From positions 1 through 62,674 of the forward strand of contig NZ_AODQ01000013.1 in assembly GCF_000348925.1 (NCBI RefSeq): a DNA stretch of 62,674 bases, written 5' to 3'. Of this stretch, positions 39,289-47,475 are shown in pieces. The translations under genes and the position numbers were made by a program. Position 1 is the first letter of the stretch; each line of letters starts with the position of its first letter. This stretch comes from Cesiribacter andamanensis AMV16. GTDB lineage: Bacteria; Bacteroidota; Bacteroidia; Cytophagales; Cyclobacteriaceae. Below the pieces are notes generated by a model, which saw nothing but the letters and a program-made list of their open reading frames with translations, did not search any database and was not told the origin of the DNA.

Positions 39289-39717
39289 ATGCCTTATACA
39301 CCAAGTGCCGATCGGTACCAGCAGATGGAGTACCGCCGCTGTGGCCGCAGCGGCCTGAAACTGCCCGCCCTATCGCTGGGGCTCTGGCACAATTTCGGAG
39401 GGGTAGATACCCTGGAGAATGCCCGCCAGATCCTGCAGCTGGCCTTCGATAGGGGGATCACCCACTTTGACCTGGCCAATAACTACGGCCCCCCGCCGGG
39501 CTCGGCTGAGGAGAACTTCGGGCGGATCTTAAAAGAGGATTTCAGCGGCTACCGGGACGAGCTCATCATCTCCAGCAAGGCCGGCTACCTGATGTGGGAG
39601 GGGCCCTATGGCAACTGGGGCTCCAAAAAAATACCTTGTAGCCAGCCTGGACCAGAGTCTGCAGCGCATGGGGCTGGACTATGTCGATATCTTCTACCAC
39701 CACCGCCCCGACCCTGA
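39289..39717 (+). CDS. aldo/keto reductase (YghZ-like), N-terminal part of a frameshifted gene
   Basis: From ATG 39289 the frame begins as a YghZ/GPR-type aldo/keto reductase (AKR14 group): RRCGRSGLKLPALSLGLW, THFDLANNYGP with active-site D and Y, and ISSKAGYLMW with the active-site K. At the A7 run 39625-39631 it leaves the family sequence (continuing KIPCSQPG) and ends at 39717. Six A would give GSKKYLVASLDQ, the expected continuation. See the C-terminal part at 39608-40282. Confidence 0.85.
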   Translation: MPYTPSADRYQQMEYRRCGRSGLKLPALSLGLWHNFGGVDTLENARQILQLAFDRGITHFDLANNYGPPPGSAEENFGRILKEDFSGYRDELIISSKAGYLMWEGPYGNWGSKKIPCSQPGPESAAHGAGLCRYLLPPPPRP

Positions 39718-40282
39718 TACGCCTCTGGAAGAAACCATGGGGGCGCTGGACCTACTTGTCCGGCAGGGCAAGGCGCTTTATGTGGGCCTTTCCAACTACC
39801 ATCCGCAGGAAGCTGCCCGGGCCCTTCAGCTGTTGCAGGAGCTGGGCACCCCCTGCCTGATCCACCAGCCTAAATACTCCATGCTGGAGCGCTGGGTAGA
39901 GACCGAAGGCCTGCTGGACCTGCTGGAGCAGCAGGGGGTAGGCTGCATTCCCTTTTCGCCCCTGGCCCAGGGCATGCTTACGGATAAATACCTCAGGGGC
40001 ATACCGGAAGATTCCCGGGCGGCCAAGGAATGGGGTTTTCTGCAAAAGGAGCAGCTTACGGAAGAAAGCCTGGGCAAAATACGCCGCCTGAACGAGCTGG
40101 CGCAGCAACGCGGCCAGTCCCTTGCCCAGATGGCCCTGGCCTGGCTGCTGAAAGATGAGCGGATTACTTCTGTGCTGATTGGGGTAAGCAAACCCGCCCA
40201 GCTGCTGGATTCACTTAAATGCCTGGAGAATACCCGCTTTAGCCAGCAGGAACTGCAGCAGATAGAAGGGGTGCTGGGCTAA
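39608..40282 (+). CDS. aldo/keto reductase (YghZ-like), C-terminal part of the same frameshifted gene
   Basis: This overlapping frame carries the rest of the (beta/alpha)8 barrel: KKYLVASLDQSLQRMGLDYV, the catalytic histidine in FYHHRPDPDTP, LSNYHPQEA, PFSPLAQGMLTD and the NADPH-binding end VLIGVSKPAQLLDSL. Joined to the first part the protein is about 330 residues, the usual length. The family reduces L-glyceraldehyde 3-phosphate and toxic aldehydes such as methylglyoxal. The frame begins before the slip site only by chance (MATGAPKKYL). Confidence 0.87.
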   Translation: MATGAPKKYLVASLDQSLQRMGLDYVDIFYHHRPDPDTPLEETMGALDLLVRQGKALYVGLSNYHPQEAARALQLLQELGTPCLIHQPKYSMLERWVETEGLLDLLEQQGVGCIPFSPLAQGMLTDKYLRGIPEDSRAAKEWGFLQKEQLTEESLGKIRRLNELAQQRGQSLAQMALAWLLKDERITSVLIGVSKPAQLLDSLKCLENTRFSQQELQQIEGVLG

Positions 40283-40323
40283 GGATAGAACATATATTCT
40301 GGCCTCTGTGCTTTTGATCGCCA

Positions 40324-41250
40324 TCAGCAACATACCAAACTTGCTTTCTGGTCAGAAGCGGCGATACGAACGGTTTTTCCGGAGTTAAACTCCAGGTAAT
40401 CTTCCAGTACCCCATCACTGAATATCACCCCATTCTCCGGCATCTGAGACTCGATGATCAGGTCCGTGCTTCTGTTGATCATGCCGGCTACTATCTCGCT
40501 GCCAGTGTATAGACTTTTGTAGGGTTCTCGCACCACAAAGCACAGTTTCTCATCATCCCATTTCATCTGATGGGTAAAGGTGGTGTCATGCAGACCAAAG
40601 AGTTGTGACAGGCCATTAAGCTCATTAAATACGGAACTGAGCCAACCCGTAGAACCTGCTCCGGTAGAAATGATCAGACCGCTGGAGGAATGATTTTCTG
40701 TTTGTTCTCCAAAGGAGATCTTGTAGCGGGCAGAGGTATGATTTGATTTTCCAATGTAAAAGTCATTAAAGGCCAGTAGCGTTTGGCCGTCATTAAGCCT
40801 TGCTTCTGCCATGGTAACTTTTTTCAGGAATTTTTCTCCGGCAAAGGCATGCTGCAGCCCCTTTCTGAACGTGGTGGCAGAGAAGGGCAACAAGACTCCC
40901 TTGTAGCGTTTAGGGTCCGGATTGATTGCGAGGATTGGATTTGCACCTACATATTTGGCGGTATTGGCTACCAGACCGTCCTGACCCAGTACTACCACCA
41001 GATCCGTATCGGCAAACAGAAAGGAGGGGAGAAAGCTCTTTTCTATAAGCGTTGTCTTGAGCGTTTTGGTCATTGTTTTCTGTACCGCCAGCAGGCCTTC
41101 ATAAAAGGTGTTATGCTCCTGCTCGTAGTCAGCGAAATTGCCTCCGTTATGCTCCAGGTAAAACCTGGCCTGGGCTTTTGAGTTGAACTTCTCAACCAGT
41201 TGCTCCAGGCGGGTTTTATTCTTTATCAGAATGATGCGGTCAAAGTCCAT
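40324..41250 (-). CDS. NAD-kinase-like protein
   Basis: 308 residues resembling the NAD/diacylglycerol kinase superfamily: VVVLGQDGLVANTAKY near 86-100 stands for the GGDG motif (here GQDG), FNDFYIG (161-167) for the NE/D substrate motif and STGAGSTGW (195-203) for the GSTAY-type loop. The aspartate of the first motif is kept. It is longer and more divergent than housekeeping NadK, so the substrate may be NAD, NADH or another dinucleotide. It follows the SPFH gene with a 1-base gap and is the distal gene of the low-GC NrtR locus. Confidence 0.78.
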   Translation of the reverse strand: MDFDRIILIKNKTRLEQLVEKFNSKAQARFYLEHNGGNFADYEQEHNTFYEGLLAVQKTMTKTLKTTLIEKSFLPSFLFADTDLVVVLGQDGLVANTAKYVGANPILAINPDPKRYKGVLLPFSATTFRKGLQHAFAGEKFLKKVTMAEARLNDGQTLLAFNDFYIGKSNHTSARYKISFGEQTENHSSSGLIISTGAGSTGWLSSVFNELNGLSQLFGLHDTTFTHQMKWDDEKLCFVVREPYKSLYTGSEIVAGMINRSTDLIIESQMPENGVIFSDGVLEDYLEFNSGKTVRIAASDQKASLVCC

Positions 41251-41251
41251 C

Positions 41252-42268
41252 TTACTTTTTGCTTGTTTTCACCAAGGTATCCAGTAGGTCGGGGCTTATG
41301 TTAAGGGTGCCGATTTTATGTGCGTTTTCGGCAAGCTCCCTAAACGCTAAGGCTATGTTGTTGCCGGCATCGGAAGAGGTATTGGTAAGCGCCGAAAGCA
41401 GTTTCCAGTCCAGGCTGCGGTAGGGTTTGATGGTTGCTTCTATGGCATACCCCTTGGCATCAGAATTTTGCTTTTCGTTTTCTACCTGCATCTTAATCAG
41501 ATCCTGCCGTTTGGTTTCTACGGCTATGTCGGCCTCTACTTTCATCTCCCGGATCTTGCGTTCATTCTGGGCTTCGGCCACCTCTCGTTCCATTTGCTTT
41601 TCGGCGATCTCTTTTTTCTTCTCCACAATGGCAATTTCCGTATTAAGCTCACTTTGCCTGATTTTCCGCTCCTGCTCTACGGAGAAATTTCGTCGTTCGT
41701 AAATGGCCAGATCGGCTTGCTTGAGCAGTTCTTCCCGGGCTTTAGCTTCCAGCGCCCTGCTGGTTTCGGGATTGGCTTTAATAGCAAGAATGTTAATGCT
41801 AAGGGGTTCTATACCCAGGGAGGCAATGGTTTTGGAGTCGTTCAGGCCGGCAGCAATAATTTTCTCCAGCAAGTCTGAACTGTTGATGGCAGCAGTAAGA
41901 TTCAGTTTTCGGATGTGGGAGAGGGTAGCTGTTTTGGCTTCGTTTATGATCCTGTTATTCAACTTCTCATGATCATTGCTCTTGAGTTGTCCTTTATCAT
42001 TTACAGAAAAGTCCAGCAGATCGGCCAGCTGCATGGGGTCTTTTATTTTGTAGCTGATCTGGCCCTGAATACTTACTTCCTGAAAGTCGGCGGTGGTTTC
42101 AGTAAAGATAAAATTCACATCTATGCTTCCCAGGGGAATAGCGGTAATAGAGGTGTTGGGAGCGAAATAGAAGAAGGATAAGCCCCTTCCCTGCTTAACG
42201 ATCTGACCATTCTTGTACAGAATCACATAGGTCATGGAATCGAATTTGATAAACTTTAAGCCAAACAT
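41252..42268 (-). CDS. SPFH/band-7 domain protein with C-terminal coiled coil
   Basis: 338 residues. Residues about 15-175 are an SPFH (band 7/flotillin-like) domain with ISYKIKDPMQLADLL and SLGIEPLSINILAIKANPE. A long charged coiled coil follows (about 175-280), rich in E/K/R (KKKEIAEKQMEREVAEAQ). Unlike stomatins it has no N-terminal membrane helix, so it may be soluble or peripheral and form ring or cage oligomers. It sits between the NrtR gene (140-base promoter gap) and the NAD-kinase-like gene (1-base gap). Confidence 0.85.
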   Translation of the reverse strand: MFGLKFIKFDSMTYVILYKNGQIVKQGRGLSFFYFAPNTSITAIPLGSIDVNFIFTETTADFQEVSIQGQISYKIKDPMQLADLLDFSVNDKGQLKSNDHEKLNNRIINEAKTATLSHIRKLNLTAAINSSDLLEKIIAAGLNDSKTIASLGIEPLSINILAIKANPETSRALEAKAREELLKQADLAIYERRNFSVEQERKIRQSELNTEIAIVEKKKEIAEKQMEREVAEAQNERKIREMKVEADIAVETKRQDLIKMQVENEKQNSDAKGYAIEATIKPYRSLDWKLLSALTNTSSDAGNNIALAFRELAENAHKIGTLNISPDLLDTLVKTSKK

Positions 42269-42294
42269 GATGCGTACTTTTAGGTGGAAATTTT

Positions 42295-42366
42295 ATTTGC
42301 GTTATGTTTACACAAATATGTAATATGTGTTTTTAATACGCAAATAAAAAAGCGTGTTTTTTACGC
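42295..42366 (-). promoter_or_regulatory. inverted TTTGCGT/ACGCAAA repeats, probable NrtR operator upstream of SPFH
   Basis: ATTTGCGTTA (42295-42304) and AATACGCAAATA (42335-42346) form an inverted repeat. Between them lies an imperfect palindrome of ACACA and TGTGT arms. GCGT (42352-42355) and ACGC (42363-42366) form a third pair. The same motif recurs upstream of the NrtR gene. Confidence 0.55.
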
Positions 42367-42408
42367 AAAATAGGGTGTGCTAAAAGTAAGTTACTAAGGG
42401 TTAGAGGG

Positions 42409-43095
42409 TTATAGTTCGAAGTTGATTCCTTCTTTTTTCAGCTGGAAGTATTTTTTTTCATTGAACTGGTACAGATTGCCAGGACGACCGGCCCCTTCCA
42501 GTTGCTGTTTTTCTGTGGTTTCTTCCAGAAAGCCAAACTTCAGGATCTTCTTTTTAAAGTTCCTTCTGTCTAGCGGGCGGCCCAGCACCGTCTGGTAGAG
42601 TTTTTCAAGTTCGGAAAAGGGAAAGCGCTTATCCAGCAGTTCAAAGCCAATGGGTTCATAGATGATTTTCCCCTGCAGGCGTTTAATGGCTTGCTGGAGT
42701 ATGTCCCGGTGGTCAAAGGCAAGGGGGGGTAGGTTCTCTACATTAAACCAGGCGGCATCGCTGGCGTCTGTATTGGCCTTGATCTCAAATGCATCGGGTT
42801 TTACCAATCCGTAGTAGGCTACGGAAACCACCCTGTTTCGGGGATCCCTTTGGGGCTGTCCAAAGGTATACAGTTGCTCCAGGTAGTTGATGGATATTCC
42901 GGTTTCTTCTTTTAGCTCCCGTTCTACAGCTTCTTCCAGCGATTCATGATCCCTGACTAGGCCCCCTGGCAGGGCCCATGTTTTCTCAAAGGGCGCTACT
43001 TTTCGTTTGATCAACAGCACCGACAAGCCCTCTTTAGATGTATACCCAAAGACAACGGCATCTACTGCAAGTTTTATGTTTTGGAGAACAGTCAT
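42409..43095 (-). CDS. NrtR-type Nudix transcriptional regulator
   Basis: 228 residues: an N-terminal Nudix domain and a C-terminal winged helix (about 145-228, with LYQTVLGRPLDRRNFKKKIL and GRPGNLYQFNEKKY). This is the layout of NrtR, the ADP-ribose-sensing repressor of NAD metabolism genes. The Nudix box (45-67) is complete: G-x5-E-x7-RELKEETGI. Most NrtR regulators have a degenerate box, so this one may keep ADP-ribose hydrolase activity. It lies between the promoter gaps that carry TACGCAAAT repeats, consistent with autoregulation. Confidence 0.87.
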   Translation of the reverse strand: MTVLQNIKLAVDAVVFGYTSKEGLSVLLIKRKVAPFEKTWALPGGLVRDHESLEEAVERELKEETGISINYLEQLYTFGQPQRDPRNRVVSVAYYGLVKPDAFEIKANTDASDAAWFNVENLPPLAFDHRDILQQAIKRLQGKIIYEPIGFELLDKRFPFSELEKLYQTVLGRPLDRRNFKKKILKFGFLEETTEKQQLEGAGRPGNLYQFNEKKYFQLKKEGINFEL

Positions 43096-43113
43096 GAGCT
43101 AAAGGTAGCAATT

Positions 43114-43149
43114 CACGTAAATATTACGCAAATAATTAGGTCGTTTGCG
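43114..43149 (-). promoter_or_regulatory. ACGTAAATATTACGC and CGCAAA/TTTGCG repeats upstream of the NrtR gene
   Basis: CACGTAAATATTACGCAAAT (43114-43133) holds an inverted ACGT/ACGC pair, and CGCAAA (43127-43132) pairs with TTTGCG (43144-43149). The same CGCAAAT core is repeated in front of the SPFH gene. Confidence 0.55.
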
Positions 43150-43192
43150 GATGGGCCGGCCAAAAGAGGCAAATACCTACAGCTGTGGAGCG

Positions 43193-44791
43193 CTAAAACT
43201 TTCTGGCAATGAGTAGTGCATTGGTAGGCGGGGGCAGGAGTTTCTGCAGCCGGCCGCTTCTCTCATCCTTGCTGAAGAGTGCAACTTTATTTTCAAAGCG
43301 GTTTTGCTGAATCCAGGGATTTGTATACGCAGCAGAACTTTCCATTACACTAAAACCGGCTTCCTCAAGCTGGTTTTTCCAATCCGTAAAACTCCAGAAA
43401 CAGAAGCGCTCGTGCATTTCGCTTTGCCAGTTATCCGTATAATCTTTGGTGAGCATAAACTCTGCCGCATCCCGCAGGGGAAGGCAAACGTATTCCTGCT
43501 GCCCAATGCGCTGGAGACTGTAGGAGATCTGATCGCCCTCCTCTTTGCGAAAGTCTTGTGCAAAGCGCAGAAAACGGGTGTATGTGGAGCATTCATTCAG
43601 GTACTTTGCCAAAGCCCTGGCATCGCAGAATTCCTGCTGGTAGTCATCATTACGGCCGTCCTCCCTATTGAGCCACATATACACCAGGCTGTCTCCCTTT
43701 TCGGGGCCTATTACATCTCTATTGATCCAAACACCACCACTTTCCAGCTCATTATAGCGGTTTTTTATAAAGTTCAACAGGTCGGCCCGGCTCCCATAGG
43801 ATTCAATTTCATGGGTGAGCGAAGAGGTATGAATGGTATTCATGGATTCCGGCTCAAAGACCAGAGATGTAACCGCATTTTTTTGTCCAAAAAACACATT
43901 GGGATTTTTGAACTCGCCATTGTGCTTACGCTGCAGGCAGATATCATAGAGCTGACGGGCCAGTTCTATCCCATAGAAATCTGACTCCCGATGCCGGGGG
44001 TCTTCGCAGGCCTGTTTGATCCAGGAACCCACCGCACAACCGATATCCCCAATTCTGCCAGCTTGTATATAGGCAGCGGTTTCCTGGTATTTAATCTCCG
44101 CGATGTCGTCCATCTGCCGCACATAGCTGTTGTAATCTCTGGATTCGGTAATGTCGCCATCATCGCCAATGATGGGATCGGATAGAATTCCTTTCACTTT
44201 TTCGCCCAGCCGATACGTTTTCCAGATTGAAAAGCTGGCAGGATGGATGTTTTCGATGATCTCCTGTTCGCACTGCCACTGGTCTGCATTGCCGATTAAT
44301 TGTACCAGATCCCAGGGAAGTAATGTAGAATAGCAAAGGGGTTGGCTACTGCTCAGTTCTGCCGGTAGTATGGTAAAACCCAATTCCTCGTACATATTCA
44401 TGACAGGTGTAGAACAAACAATGCAAGTGTTGGCAGGATCTAGCTTGAGCTGTTGTTCACTCTGGTGCCGGATTTGCTTAAGGGTATAGGATGCAAAATT
44501 CTCCAGCGTACCTACATCATCAATGCCAAAAACATAGCAGCGAACAGGGAGCTCCTTACAGAACTCCTGAATCATCATGGCCCGCAAATAAAAAGGGATG
44601 GGGTTTCGCTTGGTGCCACTATGGTTGGCAGAGGTTACAGCAAAAATAATGGCCTGCACGGGTTCTTTCTTTCCAATGTAGGCTCCATGTACGTCTTTAG
44701 CCTTTGCTAAACCTGCATGAATAAGCTTGAAAAGGTATTTAAACTGAAAATCGGTAAGGATATGATGCCGACCCGGAAACAGCAGGTACAT
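43193..44791 (-). CDS. NMNAT-like nucleotidyltransferase fused to a SAM methyltransferase
   Basis: 532 residues from ATG 44791 (MYLLFPGRHH); an in-frame GTG at 44851 adds a non-family leader. Residues 1-175 resemble a NadM/NadR-type NMN adenylyltransferase: LFPGRHH (4-10) in the place of FPGRFQPxHxGH, SANHSGTKRNP (54-64) for the SAQxSHTxxNPF segment and YST...LIGNADQW (154-172) near the usual SGTxIR...GxxW. The HxGH and SGTxIR residues are degenerate. Residues about 235-430 are a class I SAM methyltransferase with motif I DIGCAVGSW (249-257). It is the promoter-proximal gene of the NrtR locus, 97 bases before the NrtR gene. I know no described function for this fusion. Confidence 0.68.
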   Translation of the reverse strand: MYLLFPGRHHILTDFQFKYLFKLIHAGLAKAKDVHGAYIGKKEPVQAIIFAVTSANHSGTKRNPIPFYLRAMMIQEFCKELPVRCYVFGIDDVGTLENFASYTLKQIRHQSEQQLKLDPANTCIVCSTPVMNMYEELGFTILPAELSSSQPLCYSTLLPWDLVQLIGNADQWQCEQEIIENIHPASFSIWKTYRLGEKVKGILSDPIIGDDGDITESRDYNSYVRQMDDIAEIKYQETAAYIQAGRIGDIGCAVGSWIKQACEDPRHRESDFYGIELARQLYDICLQRKHNGEFKNPNVFFGQKNAVTSLVFEPESMNTIHTSSLTHEIESYGSRADLLNFIKNRYNELESGGVWINRDVIGPEKGDSLVYMWLNREDGRNDDYQQEFCDARALAKYLNECSTYTRFLRFAQDFRKEEGDQISYSLQRIGQQEYVCLPLRDAAEFMLTKDYTDNWQSEMHERFCFWSFTDWKNQLEEAGFSVMESSAAYTNPWIQQNRFENKVALFSKDERSGRLQKLLPPPTNALLIARKF

Positions 44792-45011
44792 AGGTTGTAA
44801 GTTGAGATGGAAAGATAGCAGATAGGGCGGAATTAAGCCAAGCGTTATCACGTACCTTCATGATTAGACACTGGCTTTTTCTGATAGCCCCCCGGCACTC
44901 CTAGGCTGGAAATACTCTGGAAAAACCCACATTAGTAAGGGGGAGCTGGAGCGAATAGAGGGGGTGCAGGGCAAGAAACTTTAAACTATTGCCCTGGACT
45001 GCCCCTGTTTT

Positions 45012-47279
45012 CTAGAGCTTCGGGTTAACACCCATGCTGGCGGCCAGCTGCTGATACAGTGCCTGCTGGTCGTGCGTAAGCCCCTTTCGGCTGCCTACCC
45101 GCTCTAGCAGGTCCATGGCAAAGCGGCCGCGCTCATTGCGCAGGCTGTAGGAGTTGGCCATCAGCAGTTGCTGCACAATGTGGGTGGCCTGCTGGGGGCT
45201 TAGTGCTGCTGCGTGGCGTATGTAAAAACGTTCGATAAAAGCCAGGGACTCCTCCAGTTGCCGGCTGGGCTGCTGCTGCCCATAGGCCTGCTGCACTACT
45301 TTGGCATGAAAGGCAATGGCCAGCCCATAGGCCTGGTGCGGACACAGGTGCCTTAGTGATTTTAGCAGGCTGCTGGTCTGGGCGGCCATTTCTGCAACGC
45401 CTATGTCCCGGTCAAAGAACTGTCCCGTATCGGGGTTCCAGTTTAGGATGTTGTACTGCAGAAACTCAAAGCGGTCAAACTCCACCATCCAGTCGGTGCG
45501 CCAGACCCCTTCCAGCCGGTGGCCCTCCAGCACCATGCGTTTGAGCAGGTAGTAATAGCGAGAATCCGCATCGATGGCGCGCCAGTCAAAGGCATCGCCC
45601 ACAACCTCCGCAGATGCGCTTTCCTGCCGGCAGTCCACATCCAGGGCCGGATAGTCCCGCAGCGCATTGGTAAATTTCAGGTAGTTGAGGTAAAGGTGGT
45701 AATAGCGGGGATCTTCCGGCACCCGGAGGGCGCAGGCCAGGCGGGGCGAAAACTTGCCTTCTATGATCTTCTGAAAGATGTAGGCCTGCACACTGACCAG
45801 ATCGCCATAGACCTTGGCATCGGGCCTGGGCTTGCCCTGAAGGTGCTGGATGTACTGCAACTCGTAACGGTTCTGAATACTGGTGAAGGTTTCCAGGGCC
45901 AGCGCTTCAAAGTCGCAGAGGAGCTGTTGGCCCCGCTCAAAGCGTTCGGCCTGCTCATAAAAGTGGATCAGACTGTATTCATACACCTCCCGCTGGGGCC
46001 GCAGGCTGCAGAGCCGTTCGGCCTGCAGGCGGCCGGCCTCTACCTCGGCTTGCAGGTAGTTGCGGATGCCCAGCATGGCTTTGATCAGCCCGGCCCTGCG
46101 CTGGCCCGGCTGCTGGTAGCGGAAGGCCAGTTTCTGAAAGTGCCCAAAGGCCAGTTGCTGCTGCTGTTCGCCGGTAAGTTTCTGGAGAAGCTCCAGCCAA
46201 AGCTCGGCCTTGCGCTGGCGGGCCAGCAGGGGTTCCCAGCGCTCCTGCTCCTCTTTGCTCAGAAAGAATTCCTTCCACTCCTCCCGGCTCCGGTAGGTGC
46301 TGTCAAGGCCCCTGCGCTGGAGCTGATCGAAAAAGAGCGCCCAGTTCTCCTCCGTGTGTACGGTATAGGGGATGCTGTCGCCCTGCTGCTGCTCCAGGGC
46401 CCTGATCAGGATTTCGGCCCGCTTTTCCTGCAGCCGGCTGTTGTTCTCCAGGCTGCCTTCTACCGAAGCCCAGGCCCGTATTTCGGCCTTATCAATCACA
46501 TAGAGGGTATCGGTCAGAAAGGCCCGGATGGTTTTTACATCTTCCGGATCGGGCGCAGCCATGTTTTTTTCAAAGAGCAGGCCAAAGCGCTTGCGGCGCG
46601 CAATGCCCAGGGCGGGGGTATAGGGGTAGGGGGCTGTGCCGGCATACCAGCGGCGGGAAATATCCTGAAAGTAGCTTGCCCTGTCAAACGGACTGCAATT
46701 GGAGAACTCCAGGTAAGGCAGGCCGGTGATCTGCTGCCCGGGCAGGGCCTGGAAGTGCAGCAGGGCAAAGGGCTTTTTCTTTCGGTAAAAGGCCAGGGTG
46801 TAGCGAGTGGCGGTAGCCGGCGCCTGGCCCACCTGCAGGCGATACGGGGCCTTTGCAGCGCGGAGGCTGCGCTGCTTTCCCTTCAGCGCCTTCCGGAAGC
46901 GCCTTTGGTTGGTTGTACCCCTGCTTCGCTCCTGGTATTGCGGGTAGAGCTGCGCCCGCAGGGCCTCCCGGTCCAGGCTGGAGGTGCTGTCTGTTTCTGT
47001 TAGCAGCTGTAGGCTGCTCTGGCGCCGGTTGAGGCTAGCCCCCAGGACCGGGAGCTTGTCAAAAAGCAGTACCACCTCTCCCTGCTGCAGTGCCAGGGGG
47101 TCCAGCTGGTAGCCGCTCTGGCTCAGTTTTTTCAGCAGTCGTTTTTCTTTAGGCCGGGCATCGGGCAGGGGTTCCAGCTTCCAGAACAGACCCCGGTCCT
47201 GCCCCTGCAGCGGCAGGCATAGGCAGATCAGCAGCCCCAGTAGGGAGAATGTTGGGCAAAACAGGGTGGGTAGCTTCAT
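45012..47279 (-). CDS. large secreted protein with an OmpA-like segment, unknown function
   Basis: 755 residues with a signal peptide (SLLGLLICLCLPLQGQ). Residues about 235-300 resemble an OmpA C-terminal (peptidoglycan-binding) domain: FEKNMAAPDPEDVKTIRAF, then IRAWASVEGSLENNSRLQEKRAEIL, the counterpart of GhTDxxGSxxxNxxLSxxRA. The rest is helical, Leu/Gln/Arg-rich, and has no recognised domain, possibly TPR-like in the second half. It probably anchors to the cell wall in the periplasm. It stands alone on its strand between the low-GC locus and the sialate esterase. Confidence 0.6.
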   Translation of the reverse strand: MKLPTLFCPTFSLLGLLICLCLPLQGQDRGLFWKLEPLPDARPKEKRLLKKLSQSGYQLDPLALQQGEVVLLFDKLPVLGASLNRRQSSLQLLTETDSTSSLDREALRAQLYPQYQERSRGTTNQRRFRKALKGKQRSLRAAKAPYRLQVGQAPATATRYTLAFYRKKKPFALLHFQALPGQQITGLPYLEFSNCSPFDRASYFQDISRRWYAGTAPYPYTPALGIARRKRFGLLFEKNMAAPDPEDVKTIRAFLTDTLYVIDKAEIRAWASVEGSLENNSRLQEKRAEILIRALEQQQGDSIPYTVHTEENWALFFDQLQRRGLDSTYRSREEWKEFFLSKEEQERWEPLLARQRKAELWLELLQKLTGEQQQQLAFGHFQKLAFRYQQPGQRRAGLIKAMLGIRNYLQAEVEAGRLQAERLCSLRPQREVYEYSLIHFYEQAERFERGQQLLCDFEALALETFTSIQNRYELQYIQHLQGKPRPDAKVYGDLVSVQAYIFQKIIEGKFSPRLACALRVPEDPRYYHLYLNYLKFTNALRDYPALDVDCRQESASAEVVGDAFDWRAIDADSRYYYLLKRMVLEGHRLEGVWRTDWMVEFDRFEFLQYNILNWNPDTGQFFDRDIGVAEMAAQTSSLLKSLRHLCPHQAYGLAIAFHAKVVQQAYGQQQPSRQLEESLAFIERFYIRHAAALSPQQATHIVQQLLMANSYSLRNERGRFAMDLLERVGSRKGLTHDQQALYQQLAASMGVNPKL

Positions 47280-47475
47280 TCAGCGCAGGGTGTAGTCATG
47301 CTCATCTTAACGGTGAGGATATGGCATGAATTGCAGGAATGCTGTAGAAAGTTGGAATTTTCTCCCTGTCGCCAGGCTAAAAAAGGGCCTCCAGTACCTC
47401 TACAGCCTACCTTCCCTATCTCAGGAAAACAGCGCGTTGCCCGCAGGGCAAGCGGAATATACCCCCTGTAGTATC

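Noticed and set aside
45519-47003. Long plus-strand open frame of 494 codons
   Set aside because: It lies entirely opposite the 755-residue OmpA-like gene and has no family features; it is a GC-driven antisense frame.
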